A stretch of DNA of 64,000 bases, taken from contig CADCKW010000004.1 of the NCBI GenBank assembly GCA_902802115.1, forward strand, positions 49,805-113,804, read 5' to 3'. Below, piece after piece: positions 37,038 to 46,575 of this stretch. This DNA comes from an uncultured Pseudomonadota bacterium (GTDB lineage Bacteria > Pseudomonadota > Alphaproteobacteria > Rs-D84). Below the pieces are notes generated by a model. The model was not told the DNA's origin. It did not search any database and was given only the letters and a program-made list of their open reading frames with translations. The translations under genes and the position numbers were made by a program. The first letter of the stretch is position 1. The number at the start of each line of letters is the position of its first letter.

Positions 37038-37439
37038 TTATTTAGCCTTTTTAGCCTTTGGTTCTTTTTTCTTTGCCGGCGCTTCACCTGATTCCAACAC
37101 GATTGTCAAATTTGAAAAAGGTTTCAAAATTGGACGTGCGCTGCCGCGTGGTCCAGGCATAATGCGTTTCATTGTCAATGCTTTGCCACACCAAATTTCT
37201 TTGACGAACAAAGTATCAACAGGCAAGTTTTTGTTGTGTTCTGCATTTGCGATTGCAGACAACAATGTTTTCAAAACTTCATCAGAAACACGTTTCTTTG
37301 AAAATTTTAAAATATCCACAGCACGATCAACTGGTAATCCACGAACCATGTCGCAAACCAGATTTAATTTCTGGTGGCTGATGCGAATCATTTTATTGAA
37401 CGCACGAACCTGATTGTCTTTTATTCCATATCTTGTCAT
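37038..37439 (-). CDS. rplV: 50S ribosomal protein L22 with basic tail
   Basis: An exit-tunnel protein whose beta-hairpin lines the macrolide-binding region. It shows RISHQKLNLVCDMVRGLPV, LLSAIANAEHNKNLPVDTL and MPGPRGSARPILKPFSNLTI. 133 residues, extended past the usual 110 by a Lys/Ala tail. 12 nt after rpsS. Confidence 0.97.
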   Translation of the reverse strand: MTRYGIKDNQVRAFNKMIRISHQKLNLVCDMVRGLPVDRAVDILKFSKKRVSDEVLKTLLSAIANAEHNKNLPVDTLFVKEIWCGKALTMKRIMPGPRGSARPILKPFSNLTIVLESGEAPAKKKEPKAKKAK

Positions 37440-37451
37440 AATTACCCTACC

Positions 37452-37730
37452 TTATTTTGCTGCTTTTTTGTTTGCTGCATGGCCTTTGAAAGTACGTGTT
37501 GGTGCAAATTCACCCAATTTGTGACCAATCATATCTTCGACGACGGACACAGGAATAAATTTATTACCATTATGCACTTCAAATGTTAAACCAACCATTG
37601 GTGGCACGATTGTACTACCACGGGACCATGTTTTAATAGGTTTATGGTCATTTTTTTCATTAGCAACCGCAACTTTCTTTAAAAGTGACGGATGAATAAA
37701 GGGACCTTTCCATACTGAACGAGACATCAT
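37452..37730 (-). CDS. rpsS: 30S ribosomal protein S19
   Basis: A small-subunit head protein partnering S13. It shows [38 protein letters not shown] and [16 protein letters not shown]. 92 residues. 16 nt after rplB. Confidence 0.97.
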   Translation of the reverse strand: MMSRSVWKGPFIHPSLLKKVAVANEKNDHKPIKTWSRGSTIVPPMVGLTFEVHNGNKFIPVSVVEDMIGHKLGEFAPTRTFKGHAANKKAAK

Positions 37731-37746
37731 TTACTCCGTTTTTTTA

Positions 37747-38580
37747 TTATTTCTTTTTCGCCAAATGTCTGCTGCGAATAATCATCTTGGCAGTACGTTT
37801 ATTGCTACGGGTACGATATCCCTTGGCTGGAATACCTGTACGTGAAACTGGTTCGTGACCCTTGGAATGTCCGTTACCACCACCCATTGGGTGATCGTTC
37901 GGGTTCATTGCCATACCACGAACAGATGGGCGAACACCCAACCATCTGGCACGACCGGCCTTACCCAAATTCACATTGCGTTGATCTGGATTGGAAACCA
38001 TACCAACTGTTGCCAAACAATCAGAATGAACTTTACGCAACTCACCACTGTTCATTTTAATCTGTGCATAAACGCCGTCTTTACCCATCAATTGAGCATA
38101 GCAACCAGCAGAACGGGCCAATTGACCACCTGCGCCAGGTTTCAATTCAACGTTATGAACGATTGTACCGATTGGCATATTTTTTAATGGCATCGCATTA
38201 CCCGGTTTAATATCTTCGCGTTCGCCAGATATAACAACATCACCCGCTTTCAAATCACGTGGTGCCAAAATATAAGAACGGATACCATCTTTATATTCGA
38301 CCAATGCGATAAAAGCAGTTCTGTTTGGATCATATTCCAAACGAACAACCGTCGCCGGCATACCAAATTTTTTACGTTTAAAGTCAATTAAACGATAACT
38401 ACGTTTGTGACCGCCACCTTGGTGATAAACAGTCACTTGACCAAAATTATTACGACCACCATGGGATTTTAACCCAACGGTCAAAGCCTTTTCTGGCTTA
38501 CCACGATGCAATTCAGCGCGACTGACCAATGTCAAACCACGCGTTCCTGCAGTCACTGGTTTAAAATGCTTTAATGCCAT
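37747..38580 (-). CDS. rplB: 50S ribosomal protein L2
   Basis: A primary 23S rRNA-binding protein next to the peptidyl-transferase centre. It shows [40 protein letters not shown] and the [18 protein letters not shown] segment carrying the conserved histidine. 277 residues. The 67-nt gap to rplW holds a hairpin. Confidence 0.98.
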   Translation of the reverse strand: MALKHFKPVTAGTRGLTLVSRAELHRGKPEKALTVGLKSHGGRNNFGQVTVYHQGGGHKRSYRLIDFKRKKFGMPATVVRLEYDPNRTAFIALVEYKDGIRSYILAPRDLKAGDVVISGEREDIKPGNAMPLKNMPIGTIVHNVELKPGAGGQLARSAGCYAQLMGKDGVYAQIKMNSGELRKVHSDCLATVGMVSNPDQRNVNLGKAGRARWLGVRPSVRGMAMNPNDHPMGGGNGHSKGHEPVSRTGIPAKGYRTRSNKRTAKMIIRSRHLAKKK

Positions 38581-38603
38581 TTTTTATATCCTTTTTTAAT
38601 CCT

Positions 38604-38640
38604 GGACAATAACACCCATAATATTTTGGGTTCTCTGTCC
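38604..38640 (-). other. Hairpin in the rplW-rplB gap
   Basis: GGACA/TGTCC with an inner CCCA/TGGG stem. The run of T that would make it a terminator is absent. Confidence 0.45.
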
Positions 38641-38647
38641 CGGTGTT

Positions 38648-38983
38648 TTATTTACTCTGTGCCGCCACAGCCATATCCAATTTTGCATCGGCTGGCAATG
38701 ACACATACGCTTTTTTAACATCACGTTGTTTGCCAGAACTGCGACCACGGAAAGATTTAACCTTACCTTTGGTGACAACGATATTAACCTTGGTTGGTTT
38801 AACACCATAAATCACCTGCATCGCACGGGCAACGTCCGCCTTGGTTGCATCTTTGGCAACTTCGAACACAACGCCGTTGCTTTCAGACAATTTTGCAGAT
38901 TTCTCTGAAATGACTGGACGAACCAGTATATCATAAACACCTGCACCTGCAACAATTTTATTTTCAACTTTCTTTTCTGCCAT
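38648..38983 (-). CDS. rplW: 50S ribosomal protein L23
   Basis: An exit-site protein, docking point for trigger factor. It shows YDILVRPVISEKSAKLSESN, KATKADVARAMQVIYGVKPT and KVKSFRGRSSGKQRDVKKAY. 111 residues, slightly extended at both ends. 16 nt after rplD. Confidence 0.96.
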   Translation of the reverse strand: MAEKKVENKIVAGAGVYDILVRPVISEKSAKLSESNGVVFEVAKDATKADVARAMQVIYGVKPTKVNIVVTKGKVKSFRGRSSGKQRDVKKAYVSLPADAKLDMAVAAQSK

Positions 38984-38999
38984 CTTTCAATCCTTATGA

Positions 39000-39620
39000 T
39001 TATGCCAATCTGGCTTCGACGGATTTGACGGCATCGGCTGTCAAAACCAATTTATCATGTTTCAAGATATCCAAAACATTCAAACCAATCGTTGGCAACG
39101 CATCAACATTTGCAATGTTCGCCACAGATTTTTTGAAGTTCGCATCCAATTCTGCGGCCCCCACAAACAAAACAGAATTCAAATCCAATTTTTTCAATTG
39201 TTTTGCAATTGTGTTTGTTTTTGCAGCTGCAACTTTTTCAGAATCAATGATAATCAAATTACCATCTTGTAATTTTGAAGACAAAGCCATTTTCAAGCCC
39301 AAAGAACGAATTTTCTTTGGCAAATCAATGCTGTGATCACGAACAACTGGTCCATGAACCACACCACCGCCACGCATATGAACATTATATTTTTCACCTT
39401 GACGTGCATTACCTGTCTTTTTCTGTTTGAATGCTTTACGGCCACTTCCCGCGACATCAGACACTGTTTTCACAGCATGTGTGCCTGCGCGTGCATTTGC
39501 ACGTTGCCATGTGACAACACGATGCAAAATATCTGCACGTGGGGAAACACCGAATACACTGTCAGCCAAATCAATTTTGCCAACAGATTTACCATCGAAA
39601 TTTATAATATCTAACTGCAT
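39000..39620 (-). CDS. rplD: 50S ribosomal protein L4
   Basis: An exit-tunnel protein and, in enterobacteria, the autogenous S10-operon repressor. It shows RVVTWQRANARAGTHAVKT, SDVAGSGRKAFKQKKTGNAR and MRGGGVVHGPVVRD. Start ATG 39620 (206 aa) follows AAGGTGG; a GTG 9 nt upstream lies inside that site. Confidence 0.97.
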   Translation of the reverse strand: MQLDIINFDGKSVGKIDLADSVFGVSPRADILHRVVTWQRANARAGTHAVKTVSDVAGSGRKAFKQKKTGNARQGEKYNVHMRGGGVVHGPVVRDHSIDLPKKIRSLGLKMALSSKLQDGNLIIIDSEKVAAAKTNTIAKQLKKLDLNSVLFVGAAELDANFKKSVANIANVDALPTIGLNVLDILKHDKLVLTADAVKSVEARLA

Positions 39621-39652
39621 TTTTTCCACCTTATATTATTCCGTTGACCTTT

Positions 39653-40375
39653 TTATTCCGCAACAGTTTCTGCTTCGGTTGTGGCACTTGGCGCAGATTC
39701 CACCACATTTTGAGATGTTGGAACTGGCAATTCTTTTTGTTCTTTTTTGATTGCATCTGTCACCAATACAAATGTGCCATTTGCACCAGGAACAGCGCCT
39801 TCAACAAAGATTAAATTTTCGGACGCTGACACACCAAAAACTTTCAAGTTTTGAACGGTCACTGTTTCATTACCCATTTGACCGGACATCTTTTTGCCCT
39901 TTAACACGCGGCCAGGCCATTCACGCATACCTGTACCACCCAAAGAACGATGTGCCTTCAAAACACCGTGTGATGCTTCTTTACCGCCAAAGTTATGACG
40001 TTTCATAGCACCCTGAAAGCCTTTACCTTTGCTTGTCGCTTGGACATCAACAAATTGTCCGACAACGAAATGAGACGCAGACAATTGTGTTCCACTTGGG
40101 ATAACACAATCGTCAGACACGCGGAATTCCACAACTTTGCGATATGGTTTAATACCGCTTTTTTCCGCTGCCACTGCTTGTGGTTTTGCAACATGTTTTG
40201 CTTTGGCCTCGCAAACACCCAAGATGTTGGCGACATAGCCATTTTTTTCCATTGTACGATTACCAATCACAGCACAATCACCCACAGACAACACTGTGAC
40301 AGCATGTGCTACGCCCGCATCATCATACATACGGGTCATTCCTATTTTTGTTGTAATTAATCCGCTACGTTTCAT
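39653..40375 (-). CDS. rplC: 50S ribosomal protein L3
   Basis: An assembly-initiating protein near the peptidyl-transferase centre. It begins MKRSGLITTKIGMTRMYDDA and shows DVQATSKGKGFQGAMKRHNF, GKEASHGVLKAHRSLGGTG and GQMGNETVTVQNLKV. 240 residues, longer than E. coli (209) through an internal insertion and an acidic Ala/Thr/Glu tail. 60 nt after rpsJ. Confidence 0.97.
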   Translation of the reverse strand: MKRSGLITTKIGMTRMYDDAGVAHAVTVLSVGDCAVIGNRTMEKNGYVANILGVCEAKAKHVAKPQAVAAEKSGIKPYRKVVEFRVSDDCVIPSGTQLSASHFVVGQFVDVQATSKGKGFQGAMKRHNFGGKEASHGVLKAHRSLGGTGMREWPGRVLKGKKMSGQMGNETVTVQNLKVFGVSASENLIFVEGAVPGANGTFVLVTDAIKKEQKELPVPTSQNVVESAPSATTEAETVAE

Positions 40376-40402
40376 TTTTTTATGCCTTTTTTATTTGTCA
40401 GA

Positions 40403-40429
40403 GGTTAATAATACACACCTATATTAACC
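40403..40429 (-). other. Hairpin in the rpsJ-rplC gap
   Basis: GGTTAATA (40403-40410) pairs with TATTAACC (40422-40429) around an 11-nt loop. Confidence 0.45.
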
Positions 40430-40435
40430 TAACAA

Positions 40436-40747
40436 TTACAATTTAATTTTCACATCAACACCCGAAGCCAAATCCAACTTCATCAAGGCATCAACTGTCT
40501 GGGGGGTTGGATTAACAATATCTACGACCGCTTTGTGATTACGGATTTCGAATTGTTCGCGTGATTTTTTATCCACGTGTGGAGAGCGATTGACTGTAAA
40601 TTTTTGAATCAATGTCGGCAAGCGAACAGGTCCTACGACATCTGCGCCTGTGCGCTTTGCAGTTTTGACTAATTCATCAACCGATTCAATTAACACACGG
40701 TGATCAAACGCCGTCAATTTAATGCGAATTTTAGATGTTGGTACCAT
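40436..40747 (-). CDS. rpsJ: 30S ribosomal protein S10
   Basis: A small-subunit head protein, also the NusE antitermination factor. It shows [38 protein letters not shown] and [20 protein letters not shown]. 103 residues. It follows tuf by 82 nt with a hairpin in the gap; no break between the str and S10 units is obvious. Confidence 0.98.
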   Translation of the reverse strand: MVPTSKIRIKLTAFDHRVLIESVDELVKTAKRTGADVVGPVRLPTLIQKFTVNRSPHVDKKSREQFEIRNHKAVVDIVNPTPQTVDALMKLDLASGVDVKIKL

Positions 40748-40780
40748 TTTGTTCGTTTCCTTTATTTTTTCATTTTCGTG

Positions 40781-40820
40781 ACAAAGGGGCGATTGGTTTT
40801 ACCCTCTCCTCCCCTTTTGT
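40781..40820 (-). other. Hairpin in the tuf-rpsJ gap
   Basis: ACAAAGGGG (40781-40789) pairs with CCCCTTTTGT (40811-40820) with one bulge; its loop is CT-rich on the plus strand. It lies at the str/S10 boundary. Confidence 0.45.
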
Positions 40821-40829
40821 CTGTTTTAA

Positions 40830-42017
40830 TTATTTGTTAATTTTAGATACAACACCTGCACCTACTGTGCGTCCGCCTTCACGGATAGCAAAGCGGCGAC
40901 CTTCGCTCATAGCGATTGGTGCAATTAATTGCACGCTGATACGAACGTTATCGCCTGGCAAGACCATTTCTTTGCCTTCTGGCAATGTAATTGTACCTGT
41001 CACATCAGTTGTGCTGAAGAAGAACTGAGGACGATAGTTAGAGAAGAATGGTGTATGACGTCCGCCTTCTTCTTTCTGCAAGATATAGACTTCTGCTTCA
41101 AAGTCTGTATGTGGGGTAATAGAACCCGGTTTGCAGATGATTTGACCACGTTCAACATCTTCTTTTTTGGTTCCACGCAACAACAAACCAACGTTATCAC
41201 CGGCTTCACCTTGATCCAACAATTTGCGGAACATTTCAACGCCTGTGATTGTTGTTTTTTGTGTTGGACGCAAACCGACGATTTCAGCTTCGTCACCAAC
41301 TTTCACTACACCAGATTCAATACGGCCTGTGACCACTGTACCACGACCTGTGATTGAAAATACGTCTTCGATTGGCATCAAGAAAGGTTTATCAACTGGA
41401 CGTTCTGGCATTGGGATATATTCATCGCATGCTTTCAACAAAGCATCAATGGATTCTTTGCCCAAACCGTCTTGTTTTTCTTCCAATGCGGAAATAGCAG
41501 AACCACGAATGATTGGTGCATTGTCGCCATCGAAATCATTTGCAGACAACAATTCACGAATTTCCATTTCGACCAATTCCAACAATTCTGGATCATTTGC
41601 CAAATCGCATTTGTTCAAATAAACGACAATCTTTGGAATACCCACTTGACGAGCCAACAAGATGTGTTCGCGTGTCTGTGGCATTGGACCATCAGTTGCC
41701 GCAACCACCAAGATTGCACCGTCCATTTGTGCCGCACCGGTAATCATGTTTTTAACATAGTCCGCGTGTCCTGGGCAATCGACGTGTGCATAGTGGCGAT
41801 GTTCTGTTTCATATTCCACGTGTGCAGTGTTAATTGTTATACCACGTGCTTTTTCTTCTGGGGCGTTATCGATTTGATCAACACCTTTTTGTGCATCAAT
41901 ACCAACACCATAATAATGAACGATAGCAGCTGTCAAAGTTGTTTTACCATGATCAACGTGACCAATAGTACCAATATTGACATGTGGCTTTGTTCTTACA
42001 TATTTTTCTTTTGCCAT
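40830..42017 (-). CDS. tuf: Elongation factor Tu
   Basis: A GTPase delivering aminoacyl-tRNA to the ribosome. It shows the P-loop [14 protein letters not shown], effector [37 protein letters not shown] and domain 2/3 signatures such as [13 protein letters not shown]. 395 residues, full length. Only this copy is in the window, in the usual place after fusA with a 101-nt gap. Confidence 0.99.
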   Translation of the reverse strand: MAKEKYVRTKPHVNIGTIGHVDHGKTTLTAAIVHYYGVGIDAQKGVDQIDNAPEEKARGITINTAHVEYETEHRHYAHVDCPGHADYVKNMITGAAQMDGAILVVAATDGPMPQTREHILLARQVGIPKIVVYLNKCDLANDPELLELVEMEIRELLSANDFDGDNAPIIRGSAISALEEKQDGLGKESIDALLKACDEYIPMPERPVDKPFLMPIEDVFSITGRGTVVTGRIESGVVKVGDEAEIVGLRPTQKTTITGVEMFRKLLDQGEAGDNVGLLLRGTKKEDVERGQIICKPGSITPHTDFEAEVYILQKEEGGRHTPFFSNYRPQFFFSTTDVTGTITLPEGKEMVLPGDNVRISVQLIAPIAMSEGRRFAIREGGRTVGAGVVSKINK

Positions 42018-42118
42018 AGTTTTCTCCTTATAGGCTCTTTTTTGTTTTGTTAAACCGATTTTTGAAATCCAGTTTCGAATACAATCATAAACCAGAAATC
42101 AAAAATCGCAATCTTTTT

Positions 42119-44200
42119 TTACTTTGTCAGTTTTTTTATCACTTCATCAGCAACATTCTGCGGAACTTCGGCATAATGTGACAATTCCATATATGGATTC
42201 GCACGACCTTGTGACAAAGAACGCAGGGTTTTCACATAACCGAACAGATTTGCCAATGGCACGAACGCAGAAATCAACTGATTACCGAATTGTGTTTCGA
42301 TACCATTGATTTGACCACGACGACTGTTCAAGTCACCAATAATGTCACCGACGTATTCTTCCGGTGTTGATACCGAAAGCTTCATAATCGGCTCCAATAA
42401 TTTTGGCGCAGCCTTTTTCATTGCTTCGCGGAAGCATGCGCGCGCCGCAATTTCAAAGCACAACACATTAGAGTCGACCTCGTGGTATTTACCATCAATC
42501 AATGTTGCCTTGAAATCCACAGTTGGATAGCCAATCAAAACACCTGTTTGTTGTGCTATCTTCAAACCCTTTTCAACGCCAGGAATGTATTCTTTTGGAA
42601 TCGCACCACCGACGATTTGATTATCAAATTCATAGCCTTTGCCTGGTTCCAATGGTTCAAATTGGATTTTAACCTGGGCGTATTGACCCGAACCACCAGA
42701 CTGTTTTTTATGAGTATATTCTTCGGTCACAGGTCTGCTGAATGCTTCGCGATATGCGATACGTGGTTCGCCGACATTAACATCGACTTTAAATTCACGC
42801 AGCAATCTATCAACCAAAATTTCCAAATGCAATTCACCAACACCTGACAAAATTGTTTGACCAGATTCTTCATCAACAGACACGCGGAAAGAAGGATCTT
42901 CTTTGGCCAATGCCTGTAATCCCAAAGACATCTTTTCAATATCAGCCTTGGTTTTTGGTTCAACCGCAATAGAAATAACAGGTTCTGGGACATGGATAGA
43001 TTCCAAAACGATTGGATTGGCCTCGTCACACAATGTATCACCTGTAATTGTTTCCTTCATACCAACCAAAGTGACAATATCACCAGCCGATGCTTCTTTG
43101 ATTTCTTCACGTTGATTAGAATGCATCAACAACATACGGCCAACGCGTTCGCGTTTATTACGGTTGGAATTAAAGATATATGAACCAGATTGCAATGTAC
43201 CAGAATAAATACGAATAAACATCAAGTTTCCAACAAAAGGATCATTTGCAACCTTAAACGCCAATGCACTGAACGGTTCTTTTGGATCTGCATGACGTTC
43301 CGCCGGTGTTTTACCATCTAACAATGTTCCTTGAATTGCAGGAATATCCAATGGTGATGGCAAATAATCAACAATTGCGTCCAACAAAGGTTGCACACCT
43401 TTGTTCTTAAATGCTGTTCCGCACAAAACTGGGTTAAAGTTTTGATTAATAGTTCCTTTGCGGATTAATTTTTTAATTGTGGCAACATCTGGAATTTTAC
43501 CTTCCATGTATGCTTCCATAATTTCATCGTCCAAGGTCACAACTTCTTCAATCAATTTGTTGTGTAATTCTTCGGCCTTGGCTTTCAAATCTTCTGGAAT
43601 TTCGATTGTGACTGGGTGTGAGCCTGTTTCGTCTTCCCAGATTAAACCCTTCATTTCCACAACATCAACAACACCGCGGAAATCAGATTCTGCACCAATT
43701 GGGAAATTTATAACCAATGGTGTCGCACCCAAACGTTCGCGTATCATATCAACACAGCGGAAGAAATTACCACCAATACGATCCATTTTATTGATAAAGC
43801 AAATACGTGGAACATTATAACGGTCTGCCTGGCGCCACACTGTTTCTGTTTGTGGTTGAACCCCAGACACAGATTCAAACACCGCAACCGCACCGTCCAA
43901 AACACGCAAAGAACGTTCCACTTCCATAGTGAAATCCACGTGTCCCGGTGTATCAATCAAATTGATACGATGGTCGCGCCAAAAGCATGTTGTTGCGGCC
44001 GAAGTAATTGTAATACCACGTTCTTGTTCTTGTTCCATCCAGTCCATAGTGGCGGCGCCATCATGCACTTCGCCAATTTTATATGTTTTACCGGTATAGA
44101 ACAAAATACGTTCAGATGTTGTAGTTTTTCCAGCGTCAATATGTGCCATAATTCCTATATTACGATACATATGCAAAGGTGCGGTTTTTCCAACAGACAT
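42119..44200 (-). CDS. fusA: Elongation factor G
   Basis: A translocation GTPase. It shows [60 protein letters not shown], and the domain IV/V segments [19 protein letters not shown] and [20 protein letters not shown]. 693 residues. It is 24 nt after rpsG in the standard str order. Confidence 0.99.
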   Translation of the reverse strand: MSVGKTAPLHMYRNIGIMAHIDAGKTTTSERILFYTGKTYKIGEVHDGAATMDWMEQEQERGITITSAATTCFWRDHRINLIDTPGHVDFTMEVERSLRVLDGAVAVFESVSGVQPQTETVWRQADRYNVPRICFINKMDRIGGNFFRCVDMIRERLGATPLVINFPIGAESDFRGVVDVVEMKGLIWEDETGSHPVTIEIPEDLKAKAEELHNKLIEEVVTLDDEIMEAYMEGKIPDVATIKKLIRKGTINQNFNPVLCGTAFKNKGVQPLLDAIVDYLPSPLDIPAIQGTLLDGKTPAERHADPKEPFSALAFKVANDPFVGNLMFIRIYSGTLQSGSYIFNSNRNKRERVGRMLLMHSNQREEIKEASAGDIVTLVGMKETITGDTLCDEANPIVLESIHVPEPVISIAVEPKTKADIEKMSLGLQALAKEDPSFRVSVDEESGQTILSGVGELHLEILVDRLLREFKVDVNVGEPRIAYREAFSRPVTEEYTHKKQSGGSGQYAQVKIQFEPLEPGKGYEFDNQIVGGAIPKEYIPGVEKGLKIAQQTGVLIGYPTVDFKATLIDGKYHEVDSNVLCFEIAARACFREAMKKAAPKLLEPIMKLSVSTPEEYVGDIIGDLNSRRGQINGIETQFGNQLISAFVPLANLFGYVKTLRSLSQGRANPYMELSHYAEVPQNVADEVIKKLTK

Positions 44201-44224
44201 TGTCTTTCCCTTTCTTTTATTATA

Positions 44225-44701
44225 TTACCAACGGAAATGAGCAAAAGCCTTATTCGCCTCTGCCATTTTATGAGTATCAATCTTTTTCTTGAATGCACCA
44301 CCGGTGCTGTTCAAGGCATCACGCAATTCTGCAAACAAGCGTTCTTGCATAGAACGTTCGCCACGTTTGCGGGCAAACATAACCAACCAACGCAAAGCCA
44401 ATGTCTGTTGGCGATCGGCGCGAACTTCCACAGGAACCTGGTATGTTGCACCACCAACACGACGACCTTTGACCTCGACCGAAGGCTTTAACATATCGAC
44501 AGCCTCCAAGAACAGAGCCAATTCATCTTTACCATCTTTGGCCAAAGTTTTTAATTTATCCAATGCACCATAAACAATGTTTTCGGCAACTTCTTTTTTA
44601 CCGTCCCACATAACAACATTGATACATTTTGCAACGACCAAATTCCCATATTTAGAATCTGGCAAAATTTCACGTTTTGTTGCAGCTTTACGTCTTGACA
44701 T
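44225..44701 (-). CDS. rpsG: 30S ribosomal protein S7
   Basis: A primary 16S rRNA-binding protein organising the head; autogenous regulator of str in E. coli. It begins [20 protein letters not shown] and shows [20 protein letters not shown] and the C-terminal [20 protein letters not shown]. 158 residues. The 66-nt gap to rpsL contains a GC-rich stem (CCGG/CCGG around 44730). Confidence 0.98.
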   Translation of the reverse strand: MSRRKAATKREILPDSKYGNLVVAKCINVVMWDGKKEVAENIVYGALDKLKTLAKDGKDELALFLEAVDMLKPSVEVKGRRVGGATYQVPVEVRADRQQTLALRWLVMFARKRGERSMQERLFAELRDALNSTGGAFKKKIDTHKMAEANKAFAHFRW

Positions 44702-44767
44702 ATTTTATATCCTTTTTATTTCTTCACCCGGGGGTTCCGGATTACTCACCTGCTAATCACAGATGTA

Positions 44768-45139
44768 TTATTTTTTAATTTTTGCCCCATACAGAGAGCG
44801 ACCTTGTTTTCTTGATTCGACACCCTTGGTATCCAAAACACCGCGAATGATGTGATATTTCACACCAGGCAAGTCCTTTACACGACCACCACGAATCATA
44901 ACAACACTGTGTTCTTGCAAATTATGTCCTTCGCCAGGAATATATGCAGTCACCTCACGTCCATTTGCCAATTTAACACGGGCAACTTTACGTTGTGCAG
45001 AGTTAGGTTTTTTAGGTGTTGTGGTATAAACACGTGTGCAAACACCACGTTTTTGCGGACTTTCCATCATATCAGGTGCAGTGCTTTTTTTCACAACCTT
45101 TTTACGTGGTTTCCGAATCAGTTGATTTACTGTTGGCAT
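44768..45139 (-). CDS. rpsL: 30S ribosomal protein S12
   Basis: A decoding-centre protein and site of streptomycin-resistance mutations. It begins [19 protein letters not shown] and shows [20 protein letters not shown], where Lys-42 (TPKKPN) is the streptomycin-sensitive residue, and [20 protein letters not shown]. 123 residues. It is the first gene of the 20-kb minus-strand cluster, about 140 nt downstream of its promoter. Confidence 0.98.
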   Translation of the reverse strand: MPTVNQLIRKPRKKVVKKSTAPDMMESPQKRGVCTRVYTTTPKKPNSAQRKVARVKLANGREVTAYIPGEGHNLQEHSVVMIRGGRVKDLPGVKYHIIRGVLDTKGVESRKQGRSLYGAKIKK

Positions 45140-45161
45140 TCAAAATCTCTTTGTTTTTACT

Positions 45162-45215
45162 TTACTTTTTGTTACATAAAACCACCCCAACCGGACTTAT
45201 CACAAATGCACGCAT
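45162..45215 (-). CDS. Possible 17-codon leader ORF of rpsL
   Basis: Within the rpsL leader an ATG opens a short frame, MRAFVISPVGVVLCNKK, ending 22 nt before the rpsL start codon. No strong Shine-Dalgarno is visible. It could be a leader peptide or chance; the leader also contains a GGCGCC-TTT-GGCG hairpin. Confidence 0.25.
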   Translation of the reverse strand: MRAFVISPVGVVLCNKK

Positions 45216-45287
45216 CTGTTTATAAATCCGCCAAAGGCGCCGTTTTCTGTGTTTTTTACTCTCCTTATTTACACGGAAAGCGTATCC

Positions 45288-45316
45288 AGTATAACCCGCA
45301 ACATTTAAATTGTCAA
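45288..45316 (-). promoter_or_regulatory. Main promoter of the ribosomal cluster
   Basis: Minus strand TTGACA (45316-45311), exactly 17 nt, TATACT (45293-45288). The predicted start near 45281 leaves a leader of about 140 nt before rpsL. Confidence 0.85.
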
Positions 45317-45429
45317 GAAATTTTCCACAAAAAACCGCGGAAAATTGGGTTGATTTTGTAATATAATCAACGAACCCGGCACATACAACGACAACAAACA
45401 AAAAATCAATGAAAAAACAATATGTTTTA

Positions 45430-46178
45430 CTAATTGTCTTCGGGGGCTTCTATAATCGGGAACCAGTGTGGAACAATAACACCGTTTTCTTCGGTTTCAA
45501 CCAATAAACATTTTTTGCCGGCGGGACAAGCATCTTCCGGGCGGGTCTGCTTGTCCGCTTGCAAACTGTATACGCAGTTGTCGCGATTTTGATTTCGGGG
45601 ATATCTAATAATAATTGTTCCGCCTTGGCCGCTGTGCTGGGTTCGTTGCCCGCACCAAATATTTCGGTTAAATCAAAGACTGTCAAAAAACTGTTTTTAT
45701 CAACCGTAATGGTTTCACCCGCAATATACCCATTGCTGTCAGGTAATATTCCAAATTGAGAACCACCAATAGTCCAATTAGTTGTTGGTGTGATAATAGC
45801 AATACCTGTGCTCCACTCATTTGGAACATAATTGTTTAAATTCAAATTCCGATATGAACCATCTATTGAATAACGCAAATATGGTTTTTGTGTATAATTC
45901 GATTTTAATTTTAATTTCACAAAATATTTATGGTTGGCTGGGACAGTTTCCCCATTTGTGACATACAACCCTCTTTGAGAAGTGGTGGTAGTTGTTTTTA
46001 CGGTATATGTATTAAAATCTTCACCGGATTCTGTAAGTTCTAATAAACTTGGGGTTATAGTATATTTAATTGCCAATGGTGTATATTTCCACGCATATTG
46101 TGTATCTGCGACTGCGTGAAACAATGGCACAACCGCCATAAACATAAACAATAACCCCATCACAAACAATCGTTTCAT
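45430..46178 (-). CDS. Secreted tail-fibre-like protein disrupted by a -1 frameshift
   Basis: An exported protein with signal peptide (MKRLFVMGLLFMFMAVVPLF, then HAVA) and a beta-rich body containing FDLTEIFGAGNEPSTA, a motif familiar from phage tail and surface-adhesin proteins. In the uninterrupted frame the protein ends at 45450 with a Lys/Arg-rich tail that looks out of frame. In the -1 frame the same DNA reads NRDNCVYSLQADKQTRPEDA, CPAGKKCLLVETEENGVIVP and HWFPIIEAPEDN, ending at 45430. This is compositionally a normal C-terminus and matches the style of the other secreted proteins. The shift lies near an AAAA run at about 45585-45592. ATG 46178 has GGAGAG upstream, partly sequestered by the leader structure. 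Confidence 0.65.
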
Positions 46179-46403
46179 AATCAATCTCTCCAACCGATTT
46201 TTTCAACAAAAAAACCACCAAATTACATAGGCGGTTGGAGGTTCAAGACAATTTAAAACAGAAAATTGTGTGCTTATTTTACCGGTCGGGGTATTATTCG
46301 CAACCCTCCAACCAATTTTACGGTTGGAGTATTTCGTCCGCACAATAACGAACGCTGTTTTATTGGCAGGTCTTGACACCTCATCAATGGAACACCCACT
46401 GAC
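46179..46403 (-). promoter_or_regulatory. Structured leader with four complementary segments sequestering the Shine-Dalgarno
   Basis: In transcript order the leader contains CTCCAACC(G) at about 46329-46321, GGTTGGAG at 46314-46307, CTCCAACCG at 46239-46231, and CGGTTGGAG at 46196-46188, which includes the Shine-Dalgarno. Segments 1+2 and 3+4 can form two hairpins (SD closed), or 2+3 can pair (SD free), the logic of an attenuator or riboswitch expression platform. No known aptamer was recognised. Confidence 0.6.
46274..46384 (-). CDS. Possible 36-codon upstream ORF in the leader
   Basis: ATG at 46384, about 19 nt after the predicted transcription start, opens MRCQDLPIKQRSLLCGRN and continues to IIPRPVK before TAA. 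It spans the first hairpin (segments 1 and 2), so its translation would disrupt that hairpin. The Shine-Dalgarno is weak. Chance occurrence is quite possible. Confidence 0.3.
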   Translation of the reverse strand: MRCQDLPIKQRSLLCGRNTPTVKLVGGLRIIPRPVK

Positions 46404-46409
46404 GAAAAT

Positions 46410-46439
46410 ATTATATCACGATATAAATTTTTTATGCAA
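46410..46439 (-). promoter_or_regulatory. Promoter of the leader and frameshifted gene
   Basis: Minus strand TTGCAT (46439-46434), an 18-nt spacer and TATAAT (46415-46410). Confidence 0.6.
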
Positions 46440-46454
46440 GGGATATTTTTACAG

Positions 46455-46525
46455 CGAACAGAGTCCAGATAACAGATAATGAAAAAAATTATTCATTAAC
46501 TGAACACTGTCCTCTGTTATCTGGT
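46455..46525. repeat. Palindromic repeat B, copy 1
   Basis: CCAGATAACAG (46465-46475) pairs with CTGTTATCTGG (46514-46524), with an inner AATGAA/TTCATT stem. The arms AACAGAGTCCAGATAACAG and CTCTGTTATCTG and the ACTGAAC segment recur at 61191-61259. Confidence 0.7.
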
Positions 46526-46534
46526 CAATAAAAA

Positions 46535-46560
46535 AACACCCGACATTTGCCGGGTGTTTT
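46535..46560 (-). terminator. Terminator of the barrel-protein gene
   Basis: AACACCCG/CGGGTGTT stem with a 7-8-nt loop, followed on the minus strand by a T-run. Confidence 0.8.
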
Positions 46561-46575
46561 TTTGATTTTCAACAA

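Noticed and set aside
44702-44767. Riboswitch-like structure in the rpsL-rpsG gap
   Set aside because: Only a short CCGG-type stem is visible; not enough to call a regulatory element beyond the general hairpin trend.
46270-46479. Plus-strand frame of 69 codons over the leader and promoter
   Set aside because: It is antisense to the structured leader and promoter, with no ribosome-binding site.
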